From the NCBI RefSeq assembly GCF_014199955.1, contig NZ_JACHOQ010000002.1, positions 248,001 through 312,000 on the forward strand: a stretch of DNA of 64,000 nucleotides, read 5' to 3'. The notes beneath the pieces are model-generated. The model had not been told where the DNA came from. It made no database searches and was given only the letters and a program-made list of their open reading frames with translations. The translations under genes were made by a program, and so were the position numbers. Positions within the stretch are counted from its first letter, which is position 1. Each line of letters starts with the position of its first letter. This document shows positions 43,505-51,453 of the stretch, piece by piece. This stretch comes from Brevundimonas aurantiaca. GTDB lineage: Bacteria; Pseudomonadota; Alphaproteobacteria; Caulobacterales; Caulobacteraceae.

Positions 43505-43576
43505 CGTCACCCTCGGGCTCGACCCGAGGGCCGGCCCGTCCGCCGCATGGCGTCGATAAGGACGCACAGGATGACG
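43505..43576. repeat. Intergenic palindromic repeat element
   Basis: A 72-base element after tRNA-Pro. CCCTCGGG-CTCGA-CCCGAGGG at 43510-43530 is a perfect 8-base-pair hairpin, and the ends CGTCACCCT and AGGATGACG are complementary except for one position. Elements of this kind (GTCAYCCTCGGG at one end, GGATGACG at the other) recur in alphaproteobacterial intergenic regions; this family recognition is from memory. The inner hairpin may also end tRNA-Pro transcription. Confidence 0.5.
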
Positions 43577-43592
43577 AGTCATCTCCCGCGCA

Positions 43593-44627
43593 TCAGTCGT
43601 CGTTCGCCGCCGTCTCCCGCGCCCGCCGCGCCGCCTCGTTCAGACGCGCCCCCACCGACTCGATCGGCCGCCGCCCCAGGGCCGCGCGCCGCGCCATGAG
43701 GTCGGGCGAGCCGGCGTCATAGTCCGCCATCAGATCCCGCACGAATCCCCCGCCCTGAACCTCGGCCAGGACCTGATCCATGGCGGCGCGCGATTCGGCG
43801 CCGATCACGCGCGGCCCGGTGCGGTAAGCCCCGTACTCCGCCGTATTGGAGATCTTGGCGAAGGCGCCGGCTATGCCGCGCTCGTACATCAGGTCGGTGA
43901 CCAGCTTGGCCTCGTAGAAACATTCGAACCAGGCCACCTCGGCCGGATAGCCGGCCTCGACCAGTTTCATGAAGGCCGAATCGATCAGTTCGGCGATCCC
44001 GCCGCACAGCACCACCTGTTCGCCGAACAGGTCGCTCTCGCACTCGTCCCGCATCGTCGTCTCGAGGATGCCCTTGCGTCCGCACCCCAGGGCCGCCGCA
44101 TAGGACAGGCCCAGGGCATGGGCCCCGCCCGTGGCGTCCTGATGCACTCCGAACAGGCAGAAGACCCCCTCCCCGGCCTCGTACAGGTCGCGGATGCGCG
44201 GCCCAATCCCCTTGGGCGAGGCCAGGATCACGTCCAGATCGTCGCGAGGCTCCACCAGTCCGAATCGCACCGACAGGCCGTGGGCGAAGACCAGGGCAGC
44301 GCCGGGCCGCACAGCAGGCGCCAGTTCGTCGCGCCACAGGTCGCGATGCGCCTCGTCGGAGGTCATGACGGCGACCACGTCCGCCCCAGCCGCCGCCTCG
44401 CCCGCCGTCATCACCTTAAATCCGTCGGCTTCGGCCACAGCCCGCGTCTTCGACCCGGGCTTCAGGCCGACCACGATGTCGGTCACGCCCGAATCGCGCA
44501 GGTTCAGCGCATGGGTGCGTCCCTGACTGCCGTAGCCGATCATGGCCACGCGCTTGCCGCGGATGATCGAAAGGTCGCAGTCGCGGTCATGGAAGACGGG
44601 CAGCGGATTGGCTAAGATGTCGGTCAT
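43593..44627 (-). CDS. Ketol-acid reductoisomerase-like protein, divergent
   Basis: A 344-residue class I ketol-acid reductoisomerase, the enzyme of branched-chain amino-acid synthesis. The NADPH motif GYGSQG is at 31-36. The metal ligands are kept (ETTMRDECESDLFGEQ with Asp199 and Glu203, FECFYEAKLVTDLMYERGI). Several normally invariant stretches differ: AHGLSV for AHGFNI at 115-120 and ASPKGIGP for APKGPGH. It is either a divergent ilvC or a paralogue; the main ilvC may be elsewhere. ATG 44627 overlaps the start codon of the divergent DUF924 gene in the sequence CATG. Confidence 0.8.
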   Translation of the reverse strand: MTDILANPLPVFHDRDCDLSIIRGKRVAMIGYGSQGRTHALNLRDSGVTDIVVGLKPGSKTRAVAEADGFKVMTAGEAAAGADVVAVMTSDEAHRDLWRDELAPAVRPGAALVFAHGLSVRFGLVEPRDDLDVILASPKGIGPRIRDLYEAGEGVFCLFGVHQDATGGAHALGLSYAAALGCGRKGILETTMRDECESDLFGEQVVLCGGIAELIDSAFMKLVEAGYPAEVAWFECFYEAKLVTDLMYERGIAGAFAKISNTAEYGAYRTGPRVIGAESRAAMDQVLAEVQGGGFVRDLMADYDAGSPDLMARRAALGRRPIESVGARLNEAARRARETAANDD

Positions 44628-45168
44628 GGTCCCCTTCATAACCGCATCCGACGTCGTCGCCTTCTGGAAAGAGGCCGGGCCCGAAAAGTGGTTCGCCAAG
44701 GACGAGGCCTTCGACGCCCAGTTTCGGTCGCGCGGCCAGGATCTGCACCTGTCGGCCGCCCGGCGCGAACGCGACGACTGGATCGAGGCCCCCGAGACCG
44801 CCCTGGCCCTGCTGATCCTGCTGGATCAGTATCCGAGGAACAGTTTCCGCGGCACGGCCCATCAGTTCGCCACCGATCCCCTGGCGCTGATGTTCGCCGA
44901 ACAGGCGGTGGCGCGCGGCTGGCACCTCCGGGTCGAACCCGAGCTGAAGAACTTCCTCCTGCTGCCCTTCGAACATTCCGAACGGCTCGAGGATCAGGAC
45001 CGCTACCTGGCCCTGGTCGCCGGCGACGCCGAGCTGGAGAAATGGGGCCGCCTGCACCGCGACATCATCGTGCGCTTCGGCCGCTTTCCCCACCGCAACC
45101 TCGCCCTGGGCCGCGCGACGACGCCGCAAGAGCAGGCCTTCCTCGATCAGGGCGGCTTCGGCGGCTGA
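44626..45168 (+). CDS. DUF924-family protein
   Basis: A 180-residue protein of the DUF924 family, function unknown. Signature blocks are WFAKDEAFDAQFRSR, LLDQYPRNSFRGTAHQFATD, LLPFEHSERLEDQD and IVRFGRFPHRNLALGR, which together suggest a helical protein with a conserved basic/acidic pocket. ATG 44626 lies inside the start codon of the divergent reductoisomerase gene; an in-frame ATG at 44617 would overlap that gene further. Confidence 0.85.
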   Translation: MVPFITASDVVAFWKEAGPEKWFAKDEAFDAQFRSRGQDLHLSAARRERDDWIEAPETALALLILLDQYPRNSFRGTAHQFATDPLALMFAEQAVARGWHLRVEPELKNFLLLPFEHSERLEDQDRYLALVAGDAELEKWGRLHRDIIVRFGRFPHRNLALGRATTPQEQAFLDQGGFGG

Positions 45169-45246
45169 GCCGCGGCATTCCGGCCTCGCCCGTTCAAATC
45201 TTCGCAGAAGCGGCCTATGTGAGCGGCGCCATCACGGAGCCGTCCC

Positions 45247-46032
45247 TTGCTGATCCTTCTTTCTCCCGCCAAACGGCTCGACTTCTCGCCGGCCGATCCG
45301 GCCCTGCCCGGCACGGAGCGTCGCTTTCTGGAAGACACCGCCAGCCTAGCGGCGACGGCGCGGCGTCAGACCAAGGCCGACCTGCGTCGCCTGATGGGGA
45401 TTTCGGATGATCTGGCGACCTTGAATCTGGAACGGTTCAGGGCGTTCGATCCGGAATCGACGGACGGCGTCCAGGCCGCCTTCGCCTTCGCCGGCGACGT
45501 CTATGAGGGGCTGAAGGCGCGAGAGCTGGACGCCGCCGCCCTGGCCTTCGCCCAGGACCATCTGCGGATTTTGTCCGGCTTCTACGGGCTGCTGCGTCCG
45601 CTCGACCGGATCCAGCCCTATCGACTGGAAATGGGCACGCGGCTGAAGACCCGCCGCGGCTCCAGCCTTTATGATTTCTGGGGCGATCGGATCTCCAAAC
45701 AGCTGAACGCCGACGCCGAAGACCTCAGAGCCCAGGGATCGCCCGATCCGGTCGTCGTCAACCTGGCCAGCCAGGAATATTTCGGCGCCGTCGACGCCAA
45801 GGCTCTGAAACTGCCGGTCGTCACGCCCCAGTTCCGCGAGGAGAAGAACGGCGAAACGCGGATCGTCTCCTTCTTCGCCAAGAAGGCGCGCGGCGCCATG
45901 AGCCGCTTCGCCATCGACGAACGGCTGGAACGAGTCGAGGATCTGAAGGCTTTCGACCGGGACGGCTACGGTTTCGACAAGGCGGCCTCGACCGAGACCG
46001 AATGGATATTCATCAGGTCGGGAAATTCTTGA
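45247..46032 (+). CDS. yaaA: YaaA-family peroxide stress protein
   Basis: A 261-residue YaaA (DUF328) protein. In Escherichia coli YaaA limits free iron and protects DNA during peroxide stress. Seen: MLILLSPAKRLDF at the start, FYGLLRPLDRIQPYRLEMGT, and VNLASQEYFGAVD plus FFAKKARGAMSRFAI. The start is TTG 45247 with GGAG seven bases upstream; no ATG or GTG precedes the conserved beginning. It stands 78 bases after the DUF924 gene. Confidence 0.9.
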   Translation: MLILLSPAKRLDFSPADPALPGTERRFLEDTASLAATARRQTKADLRRLMGISDDLATLNLERFRAFDPESTDGVQAAFAFAGDVYEGLKARELDAAALAFAQDHLRILSGFYGLLRPLDRIQPYRLEMGTRLKTRRGSSLYDFWGDRISKQLNADAEDLRAQGSPDPVVVNLASQEYFGAVDAKALKLPVVTPQFREEKNGETRIVSFFAKKARGAMSRFAIDERLERVEDLKAFDRDGYGFDKAASTETEWIFIRSGNS

Positions 46033-46084
46033 TCTTCGCCGGGCGCCCCCGCTAGTCTCTCGCGAAAGAACGAAAGGCGCATCC

Positions 46085-46909
46085 ATGTCCACCTCGCCCC
46101 AGTCCCCTGACTTCCGCGACATCGGCGATCTGAAGGGTCAGGCGGCGGTGATCTCGGGCTCGACCTCGGGCATCGGCCTGGCCCTGGCGCGCGCGGTGGC
46201 GACGCGGGGCGGCGACGTGGTCCTGAACGGCCTGGGCGATCCGGCCGAGATCGAGCGCACCCGCGCCGCGCTTGAAGCGTCTTCCGGCGTGCGGGTGCGC
46301 TATCACCCCGCCGACATGACGCGCGGCGAGGAGGTGGCCGACATGGTCGCCTTCGCCGAGCGCGAGTTCGGCCGCCTGGACATTCTGGTCAACAACGCCG
46401 GCGTCCAGCATGTGGAGTCGGTCGAGAAGTTTCCCACCGACAAATGGGAACAGATCATCGCCATCAACCTGTCCTCGGCCTTCTACGCTACCCGCGCCGC
46501 CATCCCGATCATGAAGGCCCAGGGGCGTGGTCGGATCGTCAACATGGCCTCGGCCCACGGCCTGGTCGCCAGCCCCTTCAAATCGGCCTATGTCGCGGCC
46601 AAACACGGCATCATCGGCTTCACCAAGACGGTGGCGCTGGAGCTGGCGCAGGACAACATCACCTGCAACGCCATCTGCCCCGGCTTCGTCCATACGCCGA
46701 TCGTGGAAAAGCAGATCGAAGACCAGGCCCGCACCCGCGGCATCAGTCCTGAAAAGGTCATGAGCGACGTGATCCTGGCCGCCCAGCCGACCAAACAGTT
46801 CGTCACGACGGATCAGTTGGCGGGGCTGTTCCTCTATCTGGTCAGCGACCTGGGCGCCTCGGCCAACGGCGCCAGTTTCTCGATCGACGGCGGCTGGACC
46901 GCTCAATAA
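46085..46909 (+). CDS. bdhA: 3-hydroxybutyrate dehydrogenase
   Basis: A 274-residue short-chain dehydrogenase that oxidises D-3-hydroxybutyrate to acetoacetate when polyhydroxybutyrate is used up. The NAD motif GSTSGIG is at 25-31, NNAG follows, and the catalytic set is Ser in NMASAHG with Tyr and Lys in YVAAKHG. ITCNAICPGFVHTPIVEKQI is the substrate-loop region characteristic of the BDH group. The patatin gene follows by 24 bases and may act on the same storage pathway. Confidence 0.9.
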   Translation: MSTSPQSPDFRDIGDLKGQAAVISGSTSGIGLALARAVATRGGDVVLNGLGDPAEIERTRAALEASSGVRVRYHPADMTRGEEVADMVAFAEREFGRLDILVNNAGVQHVESVEKFPTDKWEQIIAINLSSAFYATRAAIPIMKAQGRGRIVNMASAHGLVASPFKSAYVAAKHGIIGFTKTVALELAQDNITCNAICPGFVHTPIVEKQIEDQARTRGISPEKVMSDVILAAQPTKQFVTTDQLAGLFLYLVSDLGASANGASFSIDGGWTAQ

Positions 46910-46933
46910 GATCATCCCAGCGGGGGCCGACCT

Positions 46934-47998
46934 ATGGCGATCTTCAAACGCAAGACCGCCGAGCCGACGGACCTCGCCGCCGCTTCGACAGGCCGGCGGC
47001 CCTTCTGTCTGGCGCTTCAAGGCGGCGGGGCGCACGGCGCCTTCCAATGGGGGGTGCTGGATCGACTGCTGGAAGACGATCGGCTGGATATCCGCGCCGT
47101 CTCGGGCGTGTCCGCCGGCGCCATGAACGGCGCCGCCCTGGTTTCCGGCCTGGCGAGCGGCGACGCCCGCGCCGCCCTGGACCGGCTGTGGCGCGAGATC
47201 AACCAGTCGGGGGGCCGCAACGTCTTCGGCGACAGCGCCCTGTGGAATCCGGCCCAGGCGCCCGACTGGCTGAAGGACACGCCGCTCTGGCGCGCCGGAG
47301 AAACCCTGGCTCTGTCAATGAGCCCGTATGAATTCAATCCCTTGAACCACAATCCTCTGAAGCGGGTTCTGAAGACGGCCGTGGATTTTCAGGCGGTCCA
47401 GGGCTCCGACATCAAACTGTTCGTCGCCGCCACGGCCGTGCGCCAGGCCAGGGCCCGCATCTTCGCGTCCAGCGAGATCACCGCCGACGTCCTGATGGCC
47501 TCGGCCTGTTTGCCGCACCTGTTTCAGGCCGTCGAGATCGAGGGGGAGCCTTACTGGGACGGCGGTTATCTGACCAATCCGCCGCTCTGGCCCCTGACGG
47601 GGGATGATACGCCGGACGACGTGCTGCTGGTGACGCTGAACCCGATGGTGCGCGACGAGACGCCCCGCGCGGCGGGCGACATCGTCGATCGGTTGAATGA
47701 GATCCTCTTCAACGCGCCGCTCCTGGCCGAGCTGCGCGCCATCGCCATGGCCGGCGAAATGATCAGCCAGGGCCAGTTGAAACACGGCTCGGGGCCCTAT
47801 CGACAATTGCGACTTCACGCCATCGAGGCCGACGGTTGGCTGTCGGACCTGTCCTTGAGGTCGAAGTTCAACACGGAATGGAGTTTCCTGATCGACCTGA
47901 AGGCCCGTGGCCGGGCGGCTGCGGACGACTGGCTGGAGACCTGTCTCGCCAGCGTCGGACGCCGCTCCAGCGTCGATCTTCAGGCGCGGTTCGGTTAG
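46934..47998 (+). CDS. Patatin-like phospholipase
   Basis: A 354-residue serine hydrolase of the patatin family. The oxyanion loop is GGGAHG at 30-35, the nucleophile Ser60 lies in GVSAG, and the Asp of the dyad is in YWDGGYLTNPP. No signal peptide is seen, so it is cytoplasmic. Copies next to bdhA in Alphaproteobacteria may act on polyhydroxybutyrate granules or phospholipids; the substrate is inference. Its stop overlaps the stop of the convergent tsaC-like gene. Confidence 0.88.
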   Translation: MAIFKRKTAEPTDLAAASTGRRPFCLALQGGGAHGAFQWGVLDRLLEDDRLDIRAVSGVSAGAMNGAALVSGLASGDARAALDRLWREINQSGGRNVFGDSALWNPAQAPDWLKDTPLWRAGETLALSMSPYEFNPLNHNPLKRVLKTAVDFQAVQGSDIKLFVAATAVRQARARIFASSEITADVLMASACLPHLFQAVEIEGEPYWDGGYLTNPPLWPLTGDDTPDDVLLVTLNPMVRDETPRAAGDIVDRLNEILFNAPLLAELRAIAMAGEMISQGQLKHGSGPYRQLRLHAIEADGWLSDLSLRSKFNTEWSFLIDLKARGRAAADDWLETCLASVGRRSSVDLQARFG

Positions 47999-48921
47999 CC
48001 GACGAAGCCGGCCGCTCGCCGGAGCCTGTCGTTGATCGCCTCGCCCAGTCCGGAGGAAGGAATGGGCGCCACGGCTATGCCCGCCGGCTTGGTGCGATCT
48101 GCTTCTCTGAACAACCTGAACAGGTTAGCGGCGGCTTCTCGCAGATCGCCGGAAGGACTGAGACTCCAGCGGGGGTCGCCGACGCCCGGCCCGAACCCCA
48201 GCAGGATTTCCCCCGGACGCGGCTGGGTCGCCTCGATCCGCACCGGGGCGTCAGGCGCATAGTGGACGGCCAGCCGGCCCGGCGAGCGTCGCCCGTCGCC
48301 ACTCCCGTCCAGGGGACCGACCACGGCCTCGATCTCCGCTCGGGTGACGGCGCCGGGTCTCAGCAGGGCGACCCGTCCTTCCAGGACCGAGACGACGGTG
48401 CTTTCCAGACCGACGGCGCAGGGCCCGCCGTCCACGGCGGCCGAGACGGCGAAGCCGGTCTCCTCCACGGCGTCGGCGAAGGTCGTCGGACTGGGCCGGC
48501 CGGAACGGTTTGCCGACGGCGCCACGACGGGACCGCCGAACATCGACAGCACCGCCCGCGCCTGGGCGTGGCCGGGAACGCGCACGGCGACGCTGTCCAG
48601 CCCCGCGCGCGCCAGATCACAGACGCGGGTCCGATCCCGCACCGGGACCACCAGCGTCATCGGCCCCGGCCAGAAGGCCTGGGCCAGGGAACGGGCGGCG
48701 GCGTCGAAGAGGCCGATCGCCTCAGCGGCGGCGGCGTCAGAGACATGCGCGATCAAGGGGTTGAACCGAGGTCTTCCCTTGGCTTCGAAAATGGCGGCCA
48801 CCGCTCGCGGATCGGCGGCGTCGGCGCCCAGGCCATAGACCGTCTCGGTCGGCAGCAGGATCAGTTCGCCGCGTCGCAGGGCGGCGGCGGCCTGATCCGG
48901 CGGGTCGCCCGCGTCCCTCAC
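47995..48921 (-). CDS. Threonylcarbamoyl-AMP synthase (Sua5/YrdC family)
   Basis: A 308-residue enzyme that makes threonylcarbamoyl-AMP from Thr, bicarbonate and ATP for the t6A37 modification of ANN-reading tRNAs. The N-terminal YrdC domain has LILLPTETVYGLGADAADP, KGRPRFNPLIAHV and SVAVRVPGHAQARAV. A C-terminal Sua5-type domain (about residues 215-308) is present, so this is the long form. The GTG start overlaps the cytochrome b561 gene stop as GTGA. Confidence 0.92.
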   Translation of the reverse strand: MRDAGDPPDQAAAALRRGELILLPTETVYGLGADAADPRAVAAIFEAKGRPRFNPLIAHVSDAAAAEAIGLFDAAARSLAQAFWPGPMTLVVPVRDRTRVCDLARAGLDSVAVRVPGHAQARAVLSMFGGPVVAPSANRSGRPSPTTFADAVEETGFAVSAAVDGGPCAVGLESTVVSVLEGRVALLRPGAVTRAEIEAVVGPLDGSGDGRRSPGRLAVHYAPDAPVRIEATQPRPGEILLGFGPGVGDPRWSLSPSGDLREAAANLFRLFREADRTKPAGIAVAPIPSSGLGEAINDRLRRAAGFVG

Positions 48922-49469
48922 GGCCGCCGCGGGATCAGGGGGATCATCCGATGCAGCACATTGTCGCGGTTGATGAACTGATGCTTCAGCGCCGCGGCGA
49001 CATGCAGGGCGATCAGGACATAGAGCCCCTTCATCACCGTCTCATGCACGTCCATGAACCGACCGGCGGCCTCGCGCCCGCCGCCCACTGGCAAGAGGGG
49101 CCAGTCGAACAGGCCGAACCAGGCGAAGTCGCGTCCCGCCGCCGAAGTGGCCAGCCAGCCCGACAGAGGCATGGCGATCAGGACGACGTAAAACAGGACA
49201 TGGGTGGCGCGCGCCGCCAGCCGCTCCCAGCGCGGCATCTGCGCGGGCAAGGGAATGGCCGGATGCGCCAGTCGCCAGCCGATGCGAGCCAGGGTCAGGA
49301 TCAGGATCGACACGCCCAGCGACTTGTGCAGCATGACGAACTGCCCGGACAGCGGCCCCTGCGTGCTCTCATGGGCGGTGATCAGCAGCACCTGGACCAG
49401 GATCGCCGCAGCGATGATCCAGTGCAAAGCCAGTGACACCGACGAATAGCGATTGCGCGGCTCGGCCAT
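48918..49469 (-). CDS. Cytochrome b561
   Basis: A 183-residue integral membrane di-haem cytochrome with four predicted spans. The haem-ligand histidines fall in SLALHWIIAAAILVQVLL (His16), LSGQFVMLHKSLGVSILIL, GRFMDVHETVMKGLYVLIAL and LHVAAALKHQFINRD. In this family it moves electrons from quinol or superoxide toward periplasmic acceptors. ATG 49469 is the only start that keeps the first span; longer frame upstream is in the divergent promoter region. Confidence 0.9.
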   Translation of the reverse strand: MAEPRNRYSSVSLALHWIIAAAILVQVLLITAHESTQGPLSGQFVMLHKSLGVSILILTLARIGWRLAHPAIPLPAQMPRWERLAARATHVLFYVVLIAMPLSGWLATSAAGRDFAWFGLFDWPLLPVGGGREAAGRFMDVHETVMKGLYVLIALHVAAALKHQFINRDNVLHRMIPLIPRRP

Positions 49470-49593
49470 GACGACTTCCCTTCCCTCGCGGCAGGGCGTC
49501 ACTGTGCCCCGATTGCCCCGACTGCGCCAAGTCTCTCTTGCGACGGGGGGCTTCGGCGAGGCACTTAAGCCGGAAAGGACATCGAGGAAACCC

Positions 49594-51378
49594 ATGAGCT
49601 ACCGCGCCCCCGTTCGTGATCTGGCCTTCACCCTGGAGGCCGTGGCCGGCATGGCGGACGTCGCCACCACCGGCGCCTTTCCGGATTACGATTCCGACGT
49701 CGCCTCGGCCGTGCTGGAGGCGGCGGGACAGTTTTCGCAGGAGGTTCTGGCCCCGCTGAACCGCATCGGGGACCAGAAGGGCTCGCTCTACGCCAACGGG
49801 GCCGTCTCGGCCGCTCCCGGCTTCGCCGACGCCTATCGCCAGTTCGCCGCCGGCGGATGGACCGGTCTGTCGGCGCCGGTCGAGGCGGGCGGCCAGGCCC
49901 TGCCCAAGGCCCTGGAGCTGGCGGCCTATGAGACCGTCCACGCCGCCAACATGGCCTTCGGCCTGTGTCCAATGCTGTCTCTCGCCGCCATCGAGGCCTT
50001 GGAGCAGGTCGGCACGGAAGAGCAGAAGGCGAAATATCTGACCAAGCTCGTCAGCGGCGAATGGACCGGCGCCATGGTGCTGACCGAGCCGGGCGCCGGT
50101 TCGGACCTGGGCTCTCTGATCACCACGGCGACGCCGAACGGCGACGGGACCTACGCCATCCACGGTCAGAAGATCTTCATCACCTGGGGCGATCACGACG
50201 CGACGGACAACATCATCCATCTGGTCCTGGCGCGCCTGCCCGACGCGCCCAAGGGGCCCAAGGGGATCAGCCTGTTCCTGGCGCCGAAATTCCTCGTCAA
50301 GGACGACGGAAGCCTGGGCGAACGCAACGCCTTCCGTCCCGTCGGGGTCGAGCACAAGCTGGGCATCCACGCCTCGCCCACCTGCGTCATGGCCTATGAG
50401 GGCGCGCGGGCCGAGCTGGTCGGACGTCCGAACGAGGGCCTGGCCCATATGTTCGTCATGATGAACGCCGCCCGCCTGGCCGTCGGGGTCGAAGGCGTCG
50501 GCATCGCCGAACGCGCCTATCAGCACGCCCTGGCCTATGCGCTGGACCGCCGCCAGGGTCGATCGGTCTGGACCGGAGAGGCCAACGCCCCGATCTTCGA
50601 TCATCCGGACGTGCGTCGAATGCTGGGTGTGATGAAGGCCAAGACCGCGGCCGCTCGCGCCCTGTGCCTGTCGACCGGCGTCGCCGCCGATCTGGCCCGT
50701 CATGCCGAAACGGAAGAGGCGCGCCGCCGCTGGAAGGCCCGCGAGGACCTGTTCACCCCCATCGCCAAGGCCTGGTCCACCGACGTCGGATGCGAAGTCG
50801 CCTCCCTGGGCGTCCAGGTCCATGGCGGCATGGGCTTCATCGAGGAGACGGGCGCGGCTCAATACTATCGCGACGCCCGAATCGCCCCGATCTACGAGGG
50901 CACCAACGGCATCCAGGCCATGGATCTGGTCGGGCGCAAACTGTCGATGGACGGGGGCGAGGCGGCCAAGGCCCTGATCGCCGACATGAAGACGACGCTG
51001 GCCGACCTCTCTGGCCTCTATGCCGGCAAGCCGGTCGAACGGTTCGCCACGGCCGTCGAGGCGGTGGAGGACGCCACACTGTGGCTGTTGGACCGCAAGG
51101 CCGACCCGGATGCGGCGGCCGACGTCCTGGCCGCGGCGGACGCCTATCTGAAGCTCTTGGGCGACGTCATCGGCGGCTGGATGCTGGCCAAGGGGGCGCT
51201 GGCCGCCAAGGCGCGGCTGGACGCCGCCGACGGCGATCCGGTCTGGCTGCAGGGCAAGCTGGACCTCTATGAACTCTACGCCGCCAATGTTCTGGGCCAT
51301 GTCTCCAGCCGTCTGGCGGCCGTGGGCCAGGGCGGCGACCTGCTGAAACGGATGACGGTCGAGGCCCTGGCGGGCTGA
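49594..51378 (+). CDS. Acyl-CoA dehydrogenase (DmdC/long form)
   Basis: A 594-residue FAD-dependent acyl-CoA dehydrogenase of the long type. The core shows MVLTEPGAGSDLGSL and KIFITWGDHD for FAD binding, HKLGIHASPTC, and the catalytic Glu in IYEGTNGIQAMDLVGRK. An additional C-terminal domain of about 130 residues marks the long-form subclass that includes DmdC (3-methylmercaptopropionyl-CoA dehydrogenase), but a general fatty acid role is equally possible. ATG 49594 has GAGGAAA upstream. The gene diverges from the cytochrome b561 gene. Confidence 0.87.
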   Translation: MSYRAPVRDLAFTLEAVAGMADVATTGAFPDYDSDVASAVLEAAGQFSQEVLAPLNRIGDQKGSLYANGAVSAAPGFADAYRQFAAGGWTGLSAPVEAGGQALPKALELAAYETVHAANMAFGLCPMLSLAAIEALEQVGTEEQKAKYLTKLVSGEWTGAMVLTEPGAGSDLGSLITTATPNGDGTYAIHGQKIFITWGDHDATDNIIHLVLARLPDAPKGPKGISLFLAPKFLVKDDGSLGERNAFRPVGVEHKLGIHASPTCVMAYEGARAELVGRPNEGLAHMFVMMNAARLAVGVEGVGIAERAYQHALAYALDRRQGRSVWTGEANAPIFDHPDVRRMLGVMKAKTAAARALCLSTGVAADLARHAETEEARRRWKAREDLFTPIAKAWSTDVGCEVASLGVQVHGGMGFIEETGAAQYYRDARIAPIYEGTNGIQAMDLVGRKLSMDGGEAAKALIADMKTTLADLSGLYAGKPVERFATAVEAVEDATLWLLDRKADPDAAADVLAAADAYLKLLGDVIGGWMLAKGALAAKARLDAADGDPVWLQGKLDLYELYAANVLGHVSSRLAAVGQGGDLLKRMTVEALAG

Positions 51379-51399
51379 CGCCCGACGCGATCTTGATTT

Positions 51400-51428
51400 G
51401 ACCTTGGGCGGCCCGAACGCCCAAGGTC
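51400..51428. terminator. Hairpin after the acyl-CoA dehydrogenase gene
   Basis: GACCTTGGGCG at 51400-51410 pairs exactly with CGCCCAAGGTC at 51418-51428 over a seven-base loop. There is no T-run after it. It lies 21 bases past the dehydrogenase stop and 25 bases before the oligopeptidase gene, so it may be a weak terminator or an mRNA-end hairpin. Confidence 0.45.
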
Positions 51429-51453
51429 GCATCCGCACGCCCGGGAGCCGACC

